A stretch of 32,488 nucleotides of DNA from Pseudorhodoplanes sinuspersici (GCA_945862935.1 CAMBBO010000006.1:1-32488), one strand, 5' to 3'; shown: positions 18,871 through 28,303, counted from the stretch's first letter. The notes: a model not told the origin generated them from the sequence alone. Translations and numbers: made by a program.

Positions 18871-19294
18871 ATGAAAAAGACTGCCCTCGCCGCCATTATC
18901 GTTCTTATCTCGGCCCCCGCTTTCGCGGGCGACCCGACCGGGTCATGGCTGACCAAAGGCGGCGAGTCGAAGGTGGCGATGGGAAAATGCGGAGCGGCCT
19001 TATGCGGCACGATCACCGCGCTCAAATCGCCGGCCGGCGCTGATGGGAAACCGAAGGTGGATTCGAATAATCCCGATGCGAGCAAGCGCACGTCCGATTG
19101 TCGGCACACCGATCGTGCTGAACATGGTGCCGAGCGGCACGCCGGATAAATGGAACGGGCAGGTCTACAATCCCGAAGACGGCAAGACCTATTCCGGTTC
19201 GATCACGCTCAAGAGCGCGAACGAACTCGACCTGCAGGGCTGCGTCGGCGGCGGATTGTTCTGCAAGACGCAGACCTGGGCACGGACGAACTGA
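18871..19294 (+). pseudogene. DUF2147 family secreted protein, split by an apparent +1 frameshift near 19085-19100
   Basis: N-terminal part (ORF 18775..19149) MKKTALAAIIVLISAPAFAGDPTGSWLTKGGESKVAMGKCGAALCGTITALKSPAGADGKPKVDSNNPDASKR. It continues in the next frame (ORF 19043..19294) as RPIVGTPIVLNMVPSGTPDKWNGQVYNPEDGKTYSGSITLKSANELDLQGCVGGGLFCKTQTW. Could also be an assembly error. Confidence 0.8.
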
Positions 19295-19327
19295 GATCGT
19301 TCTGCCTTCATTAAAATCGTAAAAAGA

Positions 19328-19361
19328 GAGGCGGCGGAACGGGGATCTGTTCCGCCGCCTC
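19328..19361 (-). terminator. Rho-independent terminator for the fasciclin gene
   Basis: 13-bp perfect stem GAGGCGGCGGAAC-N8-GTTCCGCCGCCTC; on the minus strand followed by TCTTTTTACG. Confidence 0.88.
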
Positions 19362-19373
19362 GTGACGCAGCCG

Positions 19374-19928
19374 TTAGCTCGGCAGCATCACAGTGTCGAT
19401 GACGTGGATCACGCCATTCGACTGCTTCACGTCGGCGATCGTCACGGTTGCGACGTCACCCTTTTCGTCGGTCAGCGTGATCTTGCTGCCCTTGAGCTTG
19501 GCCTTCAGGATGCAGCCGCCAACGGTCTTGACGTCATGCTCGCCCTTGTCGTCCTTGATCATCTTGCCGATCGCCGAGGACATCGCGTCCGCCGCGACGA
19601 CATGGCAAGTCAGGATCTTTGTGAGCTTGTCTTTGTTTTGCGGCTTCAGCAGCGTGTCGACCGTACCGGCCGGCAGCTTCTTGAACGCCGCATTGGTCGG
19701 CGCGAAGACGGTGTACGGGCCTTTGCCCGAAAGCGTGTCGACAAGGCCCGCAGCCTTCACTGCGGCGACGAGCGTGGTGTGATCCTTCGAGTTCACCGCG
19801 TTCTGGACGATGTTCTTCTCAGGATACATGGCGGCGCCGCCGACCATCGGGTTGGCAGCAAGAGCCGGAATCGCGAACGCAAACGAAGCGAGCGCGGCGC
19901 CGGCAAGCAGGGTGGCGCGTGTGGACAT
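19374..19928 (-). CDS. Secreted fasciclin-domain protein
   Basis: 184 aa; signal peptide; HTTLVAAVKAAGLVDTLSGKGPYTVFAPTNAAFKKLPAGTVDTLLKP...NGVIHVIDTVMLP. Confidence 0.94.
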   Translation of the reverse strand: MSTRATLLAGAALASFAFAIPALAANPMVGGAAMYPEKNIVQNAVNSKDHTTLVAAVKAAGLVDTLSGKGPYTVFAPTNAAFKKLPAGTVDTLLKPQNKDKLTKILTCHVVAADAMSSAIGKMIKDDKGEHDVKTVGGCILKAKLKGSKITLTDEKGDVATVTIADVKQSNGVIHVIDTVMLPS

Positions 19929-20239
19929 TGGGTGTCCTCTCTGTTCGAGACAAAATCCGTCCGCCTCGCGGCCGGACGGGACGCGACTATTCAGGTCATT
20001 CGATGCGCTTCACGCGCATGCCTGTTTTTCGTCGTCACAGGGGGTACGGGCCGAAAAGGGAATCAGTTCACAAATCAGCTAAGTCTCACAGACTCGTGAG
20101 GCTTTCGGTTCCATTCAGAGAAATGATTTGCTCGCGCCGTGCCGAGGTTTGCGCCGCTAGATCGAAAGTCCGCTCGCGTCTCTCGTAATAGGTGATAAAA
20201 GGCCGCTGCCGGATGCGAGTTCATTAAAATTGGTGCGCC

Positions 20240-21289
20240 ATGAATAAAGCCAATCCCGGCAATTTCTTCGAAGATTTCCAGCTCGGCCAGACGATCCGGC
20301 ACGCAACGCCGCGCACCGTCACGGTCGGCGACGTCGCGCTCTATAATGGATTATTCGGTGCGCGTTTCGCCGTGCAGTCATCCGATGCGTTCGCGCAAGG
20401 CATTGGCTATCCCAAAAGCCCGATCGACGATCTGCTGATCTTCCACATGGTGTTCGGCAAGACCGTGCCGGATATTTCGCTGAACGCCGTCGCTAATCTC
20501 GGTTACGCGAATTGCCGTTTTCTCAAACCCGTCTATCCCGGCGACACCCTAAACACCGTTTCCGAAGTCATCGGCCTGAAGGAAAATTCCAGCCGCAAGA
20601 CCGGCATCGTGTTCGTGCGTTCGACCGGCACCGACCAGAACGGGGAGCGCGTCCTCGAATATGTGCGCTGGGTAATGGTGAAGAAGCGCGACGAGAACGC
20701 GAAGGCGCCTGCCGATCATGTCCCGCGTTTGCCGACATCGGTTGAAATCAATGTGCTCGGCGATGCCTGCCCGCCGATCAAAGCTGCATCTTACGATTTC
20801 ACGCTTGCCGGAAGCGCGCTTCGCTACGGTCACTATGACGTCGGCGAAAAGATCGACCATGTCGACGGCATCACGGTGGAAGAAGCCGAACACATGACCG
20901 CGACGCGGCTTTACCAGAACACAGCGCGCATCCATTTCAACCAGCACACCGAGGGCACGGGGCGTTTCGGCCGCCGCCTGATTTACGGCGGGCACGTCAT
21001 TTCGCTCGCGCGCTCGTTGTCGTTCAACGGACTTGCGAACGCATTCCATATCGCCGCGATCAATGGCGGACGGCACGTCGCGCCTTTGTTCGCGGGCAAT
21101 ACCGTCTATGCGTGGTCGGAAGTTCTCGCCAAGGCGCAGCTTCCCGGACGCGACGACGTCGGGGCGTTACGCTTGCGAACGGTCGCAACCAAGGATCACG
21201 CCTGCGCGGACTATCCCTACAAGGTCGGCGAAGCTGACGATCCTGCCGTGATCCTCGATCTCGATTACTGGGTGCTGATGCCGCGCTAG
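20240..21289 (+). CDS. MaoC-family dehydratase, probable mesaconyl-CoA hydratase (beta-methylmalyl-CoA dehydratase)
   Basis: 349 aa double-hotdog-type protein: GNFFEDFQLGQTIRHATPRTVTVGDVALYNGLFGARFAVQSSDAFAQ, resembling ethylmalonyl-CoA pathway mesaconyl-CoA hydratases. Confidence 0.82.
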   Translation: MNKANPGNFFEDFQLGQTIRHATPRTVTVGDVALYNGLFGARFAVQSSDAFAQGIGYPKSPIDDLLIFHMVFGKTVPDISLNAVANLGYANCRFLKPVYPGDTLNTVSEVIGLKENSSRKTGIVFVRSTGTDQNGERVLEYVRWVMVKKRDENAKAPADHVPRLPTSVEINVLGDACPPIKAASYDFTLAGSALRYGHYDVGEKIDHVDGITVEEAEHMTATRLYQNTARIHFNQHTEGTGRFGRRLIYGGHVISLARSLSFNGLANAFHIAAINGGRHVAPLFAGNTVYAWSEVLAKAQLPGRDDVGALRLRTVATKDHACADYPYKVGEADDPAVILDLDYWVLMPR

Positions 21290-21302
21290 CCGGTTTGGTT
21301 CT

Positions 21303-21719
21303 TCACTGCGAAATGTATTTTACGCCGTAGGGCTGCGTCTGGGGATTTCGCGGCTGCGATGGCTTGACGGTCGATTGCACGGTGTAGCCCGGTCCGACAT
21401 TGCCCTGCATGTTGCCGTAAGCCGTTCCGATCTTCGGGCTGGTCTGCACCACCGGCCCGCGTGTTTGCTGCGGATTGGCTTGAGGCCTTGCTGGCTGCGC
21501 GCCCTGGCAATTGATCCGCCCTCCGACCATCGCGCAGCGCTCGGTATAGCTTGTTCTCGCGTCCTGAGCGGCTTTGAGATTTTGCTGCTTTTGCCAGGCT
21601 ATTTCTTTTTGCATTTGCGCTTGTTCTTGCGGCGTTAGCTTTCGGCCTTGCGCGAGTGCGTGTGACGGCGCTGAAGTAGCGGCCATAACAAGTGCCAAAA
21701 GTCCAATTTGAAAATTCAT
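21303..21719 (-). CDS. Small secreted Gln/Pro-rich hypothetical protein
   Basis: 138 aa; N-terminal signal MNFQIGLLALVMAATSAPSHALAQG; one Cys pair (CAMVGGRINC). Confidence 0.65.
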   Translation of the reverse strand: MNFQIGLLALVMAATSAPSHALAQGRKLTPQEQAQMQKEIAWQKQQNLKAAQDARTSYTERCAMVGGRINCQGAQPARPQANPQQTRGPVVQTSPKIGTAYGNMQGNVGPGYTVQSTVKPSQPRNPQTQPYGVKYISQ

Positions 21720-21849
21720 GATTCCCCGCTGATCCGGACGATTTTCAATTCGTTCAATCGAAAGCGCGCCAGTTCACATGCGCTCGCCGAATTGGTAGCT
21801 TTACGCGAGCATCTGAACACACCGGCCAAACAAAGTCTCACGGAATAGC

Positions 21850-22449
21850 ATGCCCCGCCTTCCCTCCGATGCCGTGCTGATGATCGTCGACGTGCAGCGT
21901 GCCGCCGACGATCCGAAATGGGGGCCGCGCAACAATCCCGATGCGGAGACAAAGATCGCGGGTCTGCTCGCGGCGTGGCGCGCGGCGCAGATGCCTGTCA
22001 TTCACATCCGTCACGATTCGGTCGAGCCCGGTTCGCCTTACACGCCGGACACCCCCGGCCATCCGTTCAAGCCTGAATCGATGCCGTTGCCCGGCGAAAC
22101 CGTGATCGGCAAGAATGCCAATTCGGCGTTCATCGGCACCGATCTGGAAGAGCGGCTTAACGATATGGGGGTGACCACGCTTGCAATTTGCGGCGTGTCG
22201 ACGCCGCATTGCGTGCAATCCACCGTCCGCCACGCGGGCAATCTCGGATACCGCGTATTGGTCGCAAGCGACGCATGCTGGTGCGTCGACGTTCGCGATC
22301 TCACCGGCAAGGTGTGGCCCGCCGAGGACGTGCACCAATTGTCGATGGCCGTCTTGCACGGTGAATTTGCGCAAGTGACGGCGAGCGGCGTTCTGATCGC
22401 TGAAACGAAGCGGCCGAAGCCGTCGAGCTGGAAAGCTTCGACGCCGTAA
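21850..22449 (+). CDS. Isochorismatase-like cysteine hydrolase
   Basis: 199 aa; DAVLMIVDVQRA, VIGKNANSAFIGTDLEERLNDMGVTTLAICGVSTPHCVQSTVRHAGNLGYRVLVASDAC. Confidence 0.92.
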   Translation: MPRLPSDAVLMIVDVQRAADDPKWGPRNNPDAETKIAGLLAAWRAAQMPVIHIRHDSVEPGSPYTPDTPGHPFKPESMPLPGETVIGKNANSAFIGTDLEERLNDMGVTTLAICGVSTPHCVQSTVRHAGNLGYRVLVASDACWCVDVRDLTGKVWPAEDVHQLSMAVLHGEFAQVTASGVLIAETKRPKPSSWKASTP

Positions 22450-22452
22450 CCG

Positions 22453-23340
22453 TCACACGCTAATACGCAAATGATCCACGAGCTGCCGCGCGAAAGGCGG
22501 CAGGTCGTCGCTATCGCGCACGCAGATCGTCAGATCACGCGGCGCCCATGCATCGGTCAAATCCACAATCGTGATCGCGGACGAGCGCGCAATGCGCTTT
22601 GCCGTCGTCTGCGGCACGATACCGACGCCGACATTGCATTCCACGAGACGGCACACCGCGTCGAAACTGCGAAGCTGCACGCGCAGCCGCAATGGCTTGC
22701 CAAGACGTGTTGCCTTGCTTTCAAGGAACCGCTGTAGCGCGCTCGCGCGATCAAGCCCGACAATGTCGTAATCGAGCACTTCGGCAAAAGCGATCTTCTC
22801 GCGCTTCGCCAGCGCATGATCGCGCGCGACCACGAGCACGAAACGGTCGCTGCGGAACGGAAACGATTGCAGACCACCGGCATCCACGGTGCCTGCGACG
22901 ATGCCGATGTCGGCGACGCCTTCGGCGATCAGGCCGACGATCTCGTCGGACAGCCGCTCCTCGAGGTCCACGCTCACATCCGGATATTGCGCGAGGAACG
23001 AGGTCAGCGCCTCGGGGAGAAACTCGGTCAGCGCGTTGGTGTTCGACAGGATGCGGACCTGGCCCGCGAGACCCCGTCCGTAAGGCCCCAGATCCTCCCG
23101 CAGCTTTTCGGCCTGGGTCAGGATCGTGCGGGCATGCTGCAGCATGGTGCGGCCGGCCTGGGTCGTGACCACCCCGCCCCGGCTGCGGATCAACAACGGC
23201 GTTCCGAGCGCGTCCTCCATCTTGCGGATGCGCGTCGAAGCCGCCGCCAGCGCCAGATTCGCCCGCTCCGCCCCATGCGTGATGGAGCCAGCCTCAACGA
23301 CATGGCGAAACAGGGCGAGGTCGGCGAAATCAAAATACAT
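22453..23340 (-). CDS. LysR-family transcriptional regulator
   Basis: ORF 22453..23388 with ATG 23340: MYFDFADLALFRHVVEAGSITHGAERANLALAAASTRIRKMEDALGTPLLIR, an N-terminal HTH_1 pattern. Confidence 0.92.
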   Translation of the reverse strand: MYFDFADLALFRHVVEAGSITHGAERANLALAAASTRIRKMEDALGTPLLIRSRGGVVTTQAGRTMLQHARTILTQAEKLREDLGPYGRGLAGQVRILSNTNALTEFLPEALTSFLAQYPDVSVDLEERLSDEIVGLIAEGVADIGIVAGTVDAGGLQSFPFRSDRFVLVVARDHALAKREKIAFAEVLDYDIVGLDRASALQRFLESKATRLGKPLRLRVQLRSFDAVCRLVECNVGVGIVPQTTAKRIARSSAITIVDLTDAWAPRDLTICVRDSDDLPPFARQLVDHLRISV

Positions 23341-23346
23341 AATACC

Positions 23347-23431
23347 AGTCTTCTTCTTTGACGAAGGCAGACTACACCAGAAACGCATGTCTATTGGACA
23401 AATGGCGGTTTCTGCTTCGCCAATGGCGAAG
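23347..23431. promoter_or_regulatory. Divergent LysR/sdhC control region with two inverted repeats
   Basis: AGTCT(T)CTTC-TTTGAC-GAAG(GC)AGACT at 23347-23373; CTTCGCC-AAT-GGCGAAG at 23415-23431. Confidence 0.4.
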
Positions 23432-23498
23432 TAAGATGAATTCTAGACTTTGCGAGCCGCCGCCTGTCAAGGCAGCCGGGCCGCCTCTGGAGACCCCG

Positions 23499-23912
23499 AT
23501 GCCCAAAGGACCAGCCGACATCGCGGCCTCGCGGCCGCTATCGCCGCACCTGACAATCTACCGGCCGATGCTGACGATGATGATGTCGATCGTGCATCGC
23601 ATCACCGGAAGCGCGCTCTATTTCGGATTGCTGCTAGTCGCGTGGTGGCTGATCGCAACCGCCGCCGGTCCCGCCGCTTACGGGAAATTCCAGGGCTTCA
23701 TCGACAGCATCATCGGCCGCCTGTTCTTGCTCGGTTATATCTGGGCCTTGATCCACCACGGGCTTGGCGGCGTCCGCCATCTCATCTGGGACACCGGACG
23801 CGGCTTCGGTCCGAACGAGCGCGAGTGGCTGACCGCAGCGACACTCGTCGGCTCGATTGGCATCACGCTTCTCCTCGCCATCGCTGCATTGACGTTCGGA
23901 GGCACGCGATGA
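23499..23912 (+). CDS. sdhC: Succinate dehydrogenase cytochrome b556 subunit
   Basis: [32 protein letters not shown]...[16 protein letters not shown] 23499 has GGAGA upstream; the alternative is ATG 23436. Confidence 0.92.
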   Translation: MPKGPADIAASRPLSPHLTIYRPMLTMMMSIVHRITGSALYFGLLLVAWWLIATAAGPAAYGKFQGFIDSIIGRLFLLGYIWALIHHGLGGVRHLIWDTGRGFGPNEREWLTAATLVGSIGITLLLAIAALTFGGTR

Positions 23913-24289
23913 AATACGAAACGCCGCTCGCACGCGTGCGCCATCACGGCGCGGCGCATTCTGGCACCCAGCATTTCTGGCGCCAGCGCCTTACTTCGGT
24001 TGCGCTTCTGCCGCTTACCGTCGGCGCAATCGTCGTGATGTTCATGCTGCTCCGTGGCAATCAGGCCACCGCCGCGCAGACGCTCGGATCGCCGGTCGTT
24101 GCGCTGACCATGCTGCTGTTTGTCCTCACCAGCGCTTATCACGCCTGGCTCGGCATGCAGGTGATCGTGGAAGATTACGTGCATAACGAACTCGGCAAGA
24201 TCGGACTGCTGATGGCCAACACTTTCTTCTGCATTCTGGTTTCGATCGCGTCCGCTTACGCGATCCTGCAGATTTCTTTCGGAGTCTAG
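23909..24289 (+). CDS. sdhD: Succinate dehydrogenase hydrophobic membrane anchor subunit
   Basis: 126 aa within ORF 23450..24289; [38 protein letters not shown]...[22 protein letters not shown] overlap with sdhC. Confidence 0.93.
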   Translation: MKYETPLARVRHHGAAHSGTQHFWRQRLTSVALLPLTVGAIVVMFMLLRGNQATAAQTLGSPVVALTMLLFVLTSAYHAWLGMQVIVEDYVHNELGKIGLLMANTFFCILVSIASAYAILQISFGV

Positions 24290-24292
24290 GCG

Positions 24293-26125
24293 ATGGCGCA
24301 GGCAACGAATGGCAAGGCGCCGGCCGCGAACGGACGCGCTTACCCCATCGAGGATCACACTTACGACGTGCTCGTGGTCGGCGCAGGCGGCGCAGGATTA
24401 CGCGCCGTTGTCGGCTGCTCGGAAGCTGGACTTCGCACGGCGTGCATCACCAAGGTTTTTCCGACGCGCTCGCATACGGTCGCGGCGCAGGGCGGCATTG
24501 CGGCTTCGCTCGGCAACATGGGCGAGGACGACTGGCGCTGGCATATGTACGACACCGTGAAGGGATCGGACTGGCTCGGCGATCAAGACGCGATTGAATA
24601 TCTCGTCCGCAACGCGCCGGACGCAGTGTACGAACTCGAACATTGGGGCATGCCTTTCTCGCGCCGCGAGGAAGACGGAAAAATCTATCAGCGCCCGTTC
24701 GGCGGGATGACCACGCATTACGGCAAGGGTACAGCACAACGCACCTGCGCCGCCGCCGACCGCACCGGCCACGCCATGCTGCACACGATGTATTCGCAGG
24801 CTTTGCGCCACAACGCGGAATTCTTCATCGAGTATTTCGCCGTCGACCTCATCATGGACGATGAGGGCCGCTGCCGTGGCGTGATCGCGCTGAAGCTCGA
24901 TGACGGCACGGTGCACAGATTCCGCGCGCAAACCACAATTCTCGCGACGGGCGGCTACGGACGCGCATATTTCTCCGCAACCTCCGCGCACACCTGCACC
25001 GGCGACGGCGGCGGCATGGCATTGCGCGCAGGCTTGCCGCTGCAGGACATGGAATTTGTGCAATTCCATCCGACCGGAATTTACGGCGCGGGCTGCCTCA
25101 TCACCGAAGGCGCGCGCGGCGAAGGCGGCTATCTTGTCAATTCTGAAGGCGAGCGTTTCATGGAACGCTACGCGCCGTCGGCGAAAGATCTTGCTTCACG
25201 CGACGTCGTCTCGCGCGCGATGACGATTGAAATCCGCGAAGGCCGCGGCGTCGGCAAGAATAACGACCACATCTTCCTGCATCTCGATCATCTCGATCCG
25301 GCGGTGCTGCATGAGCGCCTGCCCGGCATTTCGGAATCCGCGCGCATCTTTGCGGGCGTGGATCTGACGAAAGAGCCGATCCCGGTGCTGCCGACCGTGC
25401 ATTACAATATGGGCGGCATCGCCACGAATTATCACGGCGAGGTTCTCTCCAAGAAGAATGGCGACGTCGACGCGGTCGTGCCGGGCCTGATGGCCATCGG
25501 CGAAGCGGCGTGCGTTTCGGTGCATGGCGCAAACCGCCTTGGCTCGAATTCATTGATCGACCTTGTGGTGTTCGGCCGCGCGACGGCATTGCGCTGTGCC
25601 GACATTCTGGAGAAGAACGCCAAGCAGCCGGAATTGCCAAAGAGCGGCTCCGACATGGCGCTCGACCGTCTCGATCACTTCCGTAACGCATCCGGCGGCT
25701 CACCGACCGCGCAGCTGCGCCTCAAGATGCAGAAGGTGATGCAGACGAACTGCGCGGTGTTCCGCACCGGCGACGTGCTCGAGGAAGGCCACAAGCTGAT
25801 CCATCAGGTCTATGCCGGCATGAGCGACATCAGCGTCACCGATCGTTCGCTAGTCTGGAATTCCGACCTGATCGAAACGATGGAACTGGACAACCTGATT
25901 TCGCAGGCCGTGGTCACGATGGATTCCGCGCACAATCGGCAGGAAAGCCGCGGCGCGCATGCGCGCGAGGATTTCCCCGACCGCGACGACAAGGAATGGA
26001 TGAAGCACACGCTGGCCTGGCTCAATGCCAAGACCGGCAAGGTGACGATCGATTATCGCCCGGTTCACACCTACACGATGACAAACGACGTCAGCTACAT
26101 CGAACCCAAAGCCCGCGTTTACTGA
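24293..26125 (+). CDS. sdhA: Succinate dehydrogenase flavoprotein subunit
   Basis: 610 aa; [24 protein letters not shown]-like [52 protein letters not shown]. Confidence 0.97.
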   Translation: MAQATNGKAPAANGRAYPIEDHTYDVLVVGAGGAGLRAVVGCSEAGLRTACITKVFPTRSHTVAAQGGIAASLGNMGEDDWRWHMYDTVKGSDWLGDQDAIEYLVRNAPDAVYELEHWGMPFSRREEDGKIYQRPFGGMTTHYGKGTAQRTCAAADRTGHAMLHTMYSQALRHNAEFFIEYFAVDLIMDDEGRCRGVIALKLDDGTVHRFRAQTTILATGGYGRAYFSATSAHTCTGDGGGMALRAGLPLQDMEFVQFHPTGIYGAGCLITEGARGEGGYLVNSEGERFMERYAPSAKDLASRDVVSRAMTIEIREGRGVGKNNDHIFLHLDHLDPAVLHERLPGISESARIFAGVDLTKEPIPVLPTVHYNMGGIATNYHGEVLSKKNGDVDAVVPGLMAIGEAACVSVHGANRLGSNSLIDLVVFGRATALRCADILEKNAKQPELPKSGSDMALDRLDHFRNASGGSPTAQLRLKMQKVMQTNCAVFRTGDVLEEGHKLIHQVYAGMSDISVTDRSLVWNSDLIETMELDNLISQAVVTMDSAHNRQESRGAHAREDFPDRDDKEWMKHTLAWLNAKTGKVTIDYRPVHTYTMTNDVSYIEPKARVY

Positions 26126-26149
26126 GGATAAAGGCTCTCAAATAAAGCC

Positions 26150-26211
26150 GGAATGGCGCGTTTTATGCATAATTCGCAGGCAGCCGCGAGGCTCCGATAA
26201 TCGGCCATTCC
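26150..26211 (+). promoter_or_regulatory. Candidate structured RNA element (possible three-way junction) between sdhA and the membrane gene
   Basis: P1 GGAATGGC (26150-26157)/GCCATTCC (26204-26211); arm GCG-TT-TTATGCATAA-TT-CGC (26158-26177); GNRA-type hairpin AGCC-GCGA-GGCT (26182-26193). Confidence 0.35.
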
Positions 26212-26223
26212 CGCGAGGACCCA

Positions 26224-26802
26224 ATGATCGAACCCATCCTTTTCCTTCACATTCTTTTCGCCACGATCGCCATCCTTGGCGGTCTGGGCAGCCGCACATT
26301 TTTGACGTCGCTGGTCACCGGGCTGTTCACTGGCCTGATCCATGGCGGCCTGATCGCGCTGGTCGGCGCGCAGGCCGGGAAGTTCGAAATCACCGAATTG
26401 CCTTATCTCAATCTCGCGACCGACTACGTGATGGAGTACGCCGGCGCCTATCTCACATTCCCGAACGCGCGCTACGTCACCTATCTCGTGGTGTGCGGCA
26501 TTGCGCTCATGCTTGCGACATTCATCGCGTGGCTTGTGCGCTTCATACTGTGCAGCATCGTCTGCGCGATGCTGCCGAAGCGCGACAAGGCCGCAACGCC
26601 TGTTGCCCCTGCCAAGCCAGTCGAACCGGTTGCTCCTGTCGTGACCGCTGCACCGGTAGCGCCCGTGGCCACTGTTGCTCCGGTAGTAACCCCGATCGCC
26701 ACTGAAACGCCTGCGCCGGTCATCACGCCGGAGCCGCCGATAGTTTCTTCAATGTCCGACACGCCCTTTACACCTGACACTCCCGCAAAGCCGGAAACCT
26801 GA
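26224..26802 (+). CDS. Membrane protein with Pro/Ala/Val-rich C-terminal tail, lying between sdhA and sdhB
   Basis: 192 aa; hydrophobic N-terminal segments ([41 protein letters not shown]), then [49 protein letters not shown] upstream. Confidence 0.75.
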   Translation: MIEPILFLHILFATIAILGGLGSRTFLTSLVTGLFTGLIHGGLIALVGAQAGKFEITELPYLNLATDYVMEYAGAYLTFPNARYVTYLVVCGIALMLATFIAWLVRFILCSIVCAMLPKRDKAATPVAPAKPVEPVAPVVTAAPVAPVATVAPVVTPIATETPAPVITPEPPIVSSMSDTPFTPDTPAKPET

Positions 26803-26803
26803 C

Positions 26804-27586
26804 ATGGTCGAGCTTACGCTTCCAAAAAATTCTAAAATCACCGAAGGCAAGACGTGGCCGCATGCCGACGGTGCGAAGCGTGAGCGCGAATTCCGGGTCT
26901 ATCGCTGGAATCCTGACGACGGCGCGAATCCGCGCGTCGATACGTTCTATGTCGATCTCGATCATTGTGGGTCGATGGTTCTCGACGCGCTGATCTGGAT
27001 CAAGTCGAACATCGATCCGTCGCTCACCTTCCGCCGCTCATGCCGCGAAGGCGTGTGCGGCTCTTGCTCCATGAACATCGACGGTGTGAACACGCTCGCC
27101 TGCACGCGCACGATGGATGAAGTGAAGCACGAAACGGTACGCATCTATCCGCTTCCACACATGCCGGTGGTGAAAGATCTCGTGCCGGACCTGACAAATT
27201 TCTACGCGCAATACGCTTCGATCAAACCGTATCTGCAAACGGAAACACCGGCGCCGCAGAAGGAATGGAAGCAGAGCCACGAAGATCGCACCAAGCTCGA
27301 CGGATTGTACGAGTGCATCCTGTGCGCCTGCTGCACGACATCGTGCCCAAGCTATTGGTGGAACGGTGATCGCTATCTTGGCCCCGCCGCCTTGCTCGCG
27401 GCGGCGCGCTGGATCAAGGACACGCGCGACGAGGCGACCGGCGAGCGGCTCGATTATCTCGAAGACCCGTTCCGGCTTTACCGCTGCCACACCATCATGA
27501 ATTGCTCGAAGGCCTGCCCGAAGGGGCTGAACCCGGCGAAGGAAATCGCCGAGGTCAAAAAGATGCTGGTCGAGCGGCAGGTCTGA
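26804..27586 (+). CDS. sdhB: Succinate dehydrogenase iron-sulfur subunit
   Basis: 260 aa; [56 protein letters not shown]. Confidence 0.97.
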   Translation: MVELTLPKNSKITEGKTWPHADGAKREREFRVYRWNPDDGANPRVDTFYVDLDHCGSMVLDALIWIKSNIDPSLTFRRSCREGVCGSCSMNIDGVNTLACTRTMDEVKHETVRIYPLPHMPVVKDLVPDLTNFYAQYASIKPYLQTETPAPQKEWKQSHEDRTKLDGLYECILCACCTTSCPSYWWNGDRYLGPAALLAAARWIKDTRDEATGERLDYLEDPFRLYRCHTIMNCSKACPKGLNPAKEIAEVKKMLVERQV

Positions 27587-27622
27587 GCTCCACCGGTTCC
27601 AATTAAGCCTGACATTTCACTC

Positions 27623-27655
27623 ATTTAGGGCCGCTCGCGGCCCTAAATCTTTTTC
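27623..27655 (+). terminator. Terminator after sdhB
   Basis: ATTTAGGGCCGC-TC-GCGGCCCTAAAT followed by CTTTTT. Confidence 0.9.
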
Positions 27656-27742
27656 CGGCCTATGAACCTGTTTCCCGGAGCCTCCGTCCAATGTTCAGAA
27701 GGCCCGATGATGGGCCTGAACAAAGGTCCACAGGAGGACGCC

Positions 27743-28303
27743 ATGTCTCAGTCCACGAAGGCTCGCTTCGCCGCTCTCTCCCTCGCAGCCGTTACCTCTC
27801 TCGCCCTCGTGTCCGGTGCCAGCGCGCTCACCCCGCAGCAGCAGCAGCAGCAGGTCAACCTGCAGAACAAGCCGAGCATTCAGGTGAAGCCCAATTTCAA
27901 TCCGAACCTGAAATTCGCGCCGAAGCCCAAGCCGCTTCCGCCCGTGATCGTTACGCCGAACCCGAAATTCTATCCGAAGCCGTATTACTTCCCGAAATAT
28001 TATCCGGTCGCGCAGCCCGCGGTCACGGTGATCGAGCCGATCTATGTGTCGGGCAAGAGTGCAAAGCCTGCCGCAGCGCCCGTGGCCAAAACCGGCCAGG
28101 ATTGCCTCAACAAGGAAATCACCGCTGAAGGCCTCGTGATCTTCCGCGATCTCTGCACCAACGAAGTTGCGACCACCGCCGTGCCGGGCACGCCCGCCGC
28201 CGCAGCGATGGAAGCGCAGCAGGCCGCTCTCGCTCAGATCGAAGCGCAGCAGGTTGCGGCATCGACTACTGGCCAGACCACGCCGGCCGAAGCTTCGAAA
28301 TAA
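27743..28303 (+). CDS. Secreted Pro/Lys/Tyr-rich hypothetical protein
   Basis: ORF 27662..28303; ATG 27743 preceded by AGGAGG. Signal peptide, Q6 tract, then KPNFNPNLKFAPKPKPLPPVIVTPNPKFYPKPYYFPKYYP. Confidence 0.75.
   Translation: MSQSTKARFAALSLAAVTSLALVSGASALTPQQQQQQVNLQNKPSIQVKPNFNPNLKFAPKPKPLPPVIVTPNPKFYPKPYYFPKYYPVAQPAVTVIEPIYVSGKSAKPAAAPVAKTGQDCLNKEITAEGLVIFRDLCTNEVATTAVPGTPAAAAMEAQQAALAQIEAQQVAASTTGQTTPAEASK
27836..27853 (+). repeat. (CAG)6 trinucleotide run coding Gln just after the signal peptide
   Basis: cagcagcagcagcagcag read directly. Confidence 0.9.

Noticed and set aside
21783-21820. tRNA-like string (gccgaattggtagctttacgcgagcatctgaac) resembling a D-arm/anticodon-arm fragment
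   Set aside because: No T-arm (GTTCGAxTCC) or matching acceptor stem follows; treated as coincidence.
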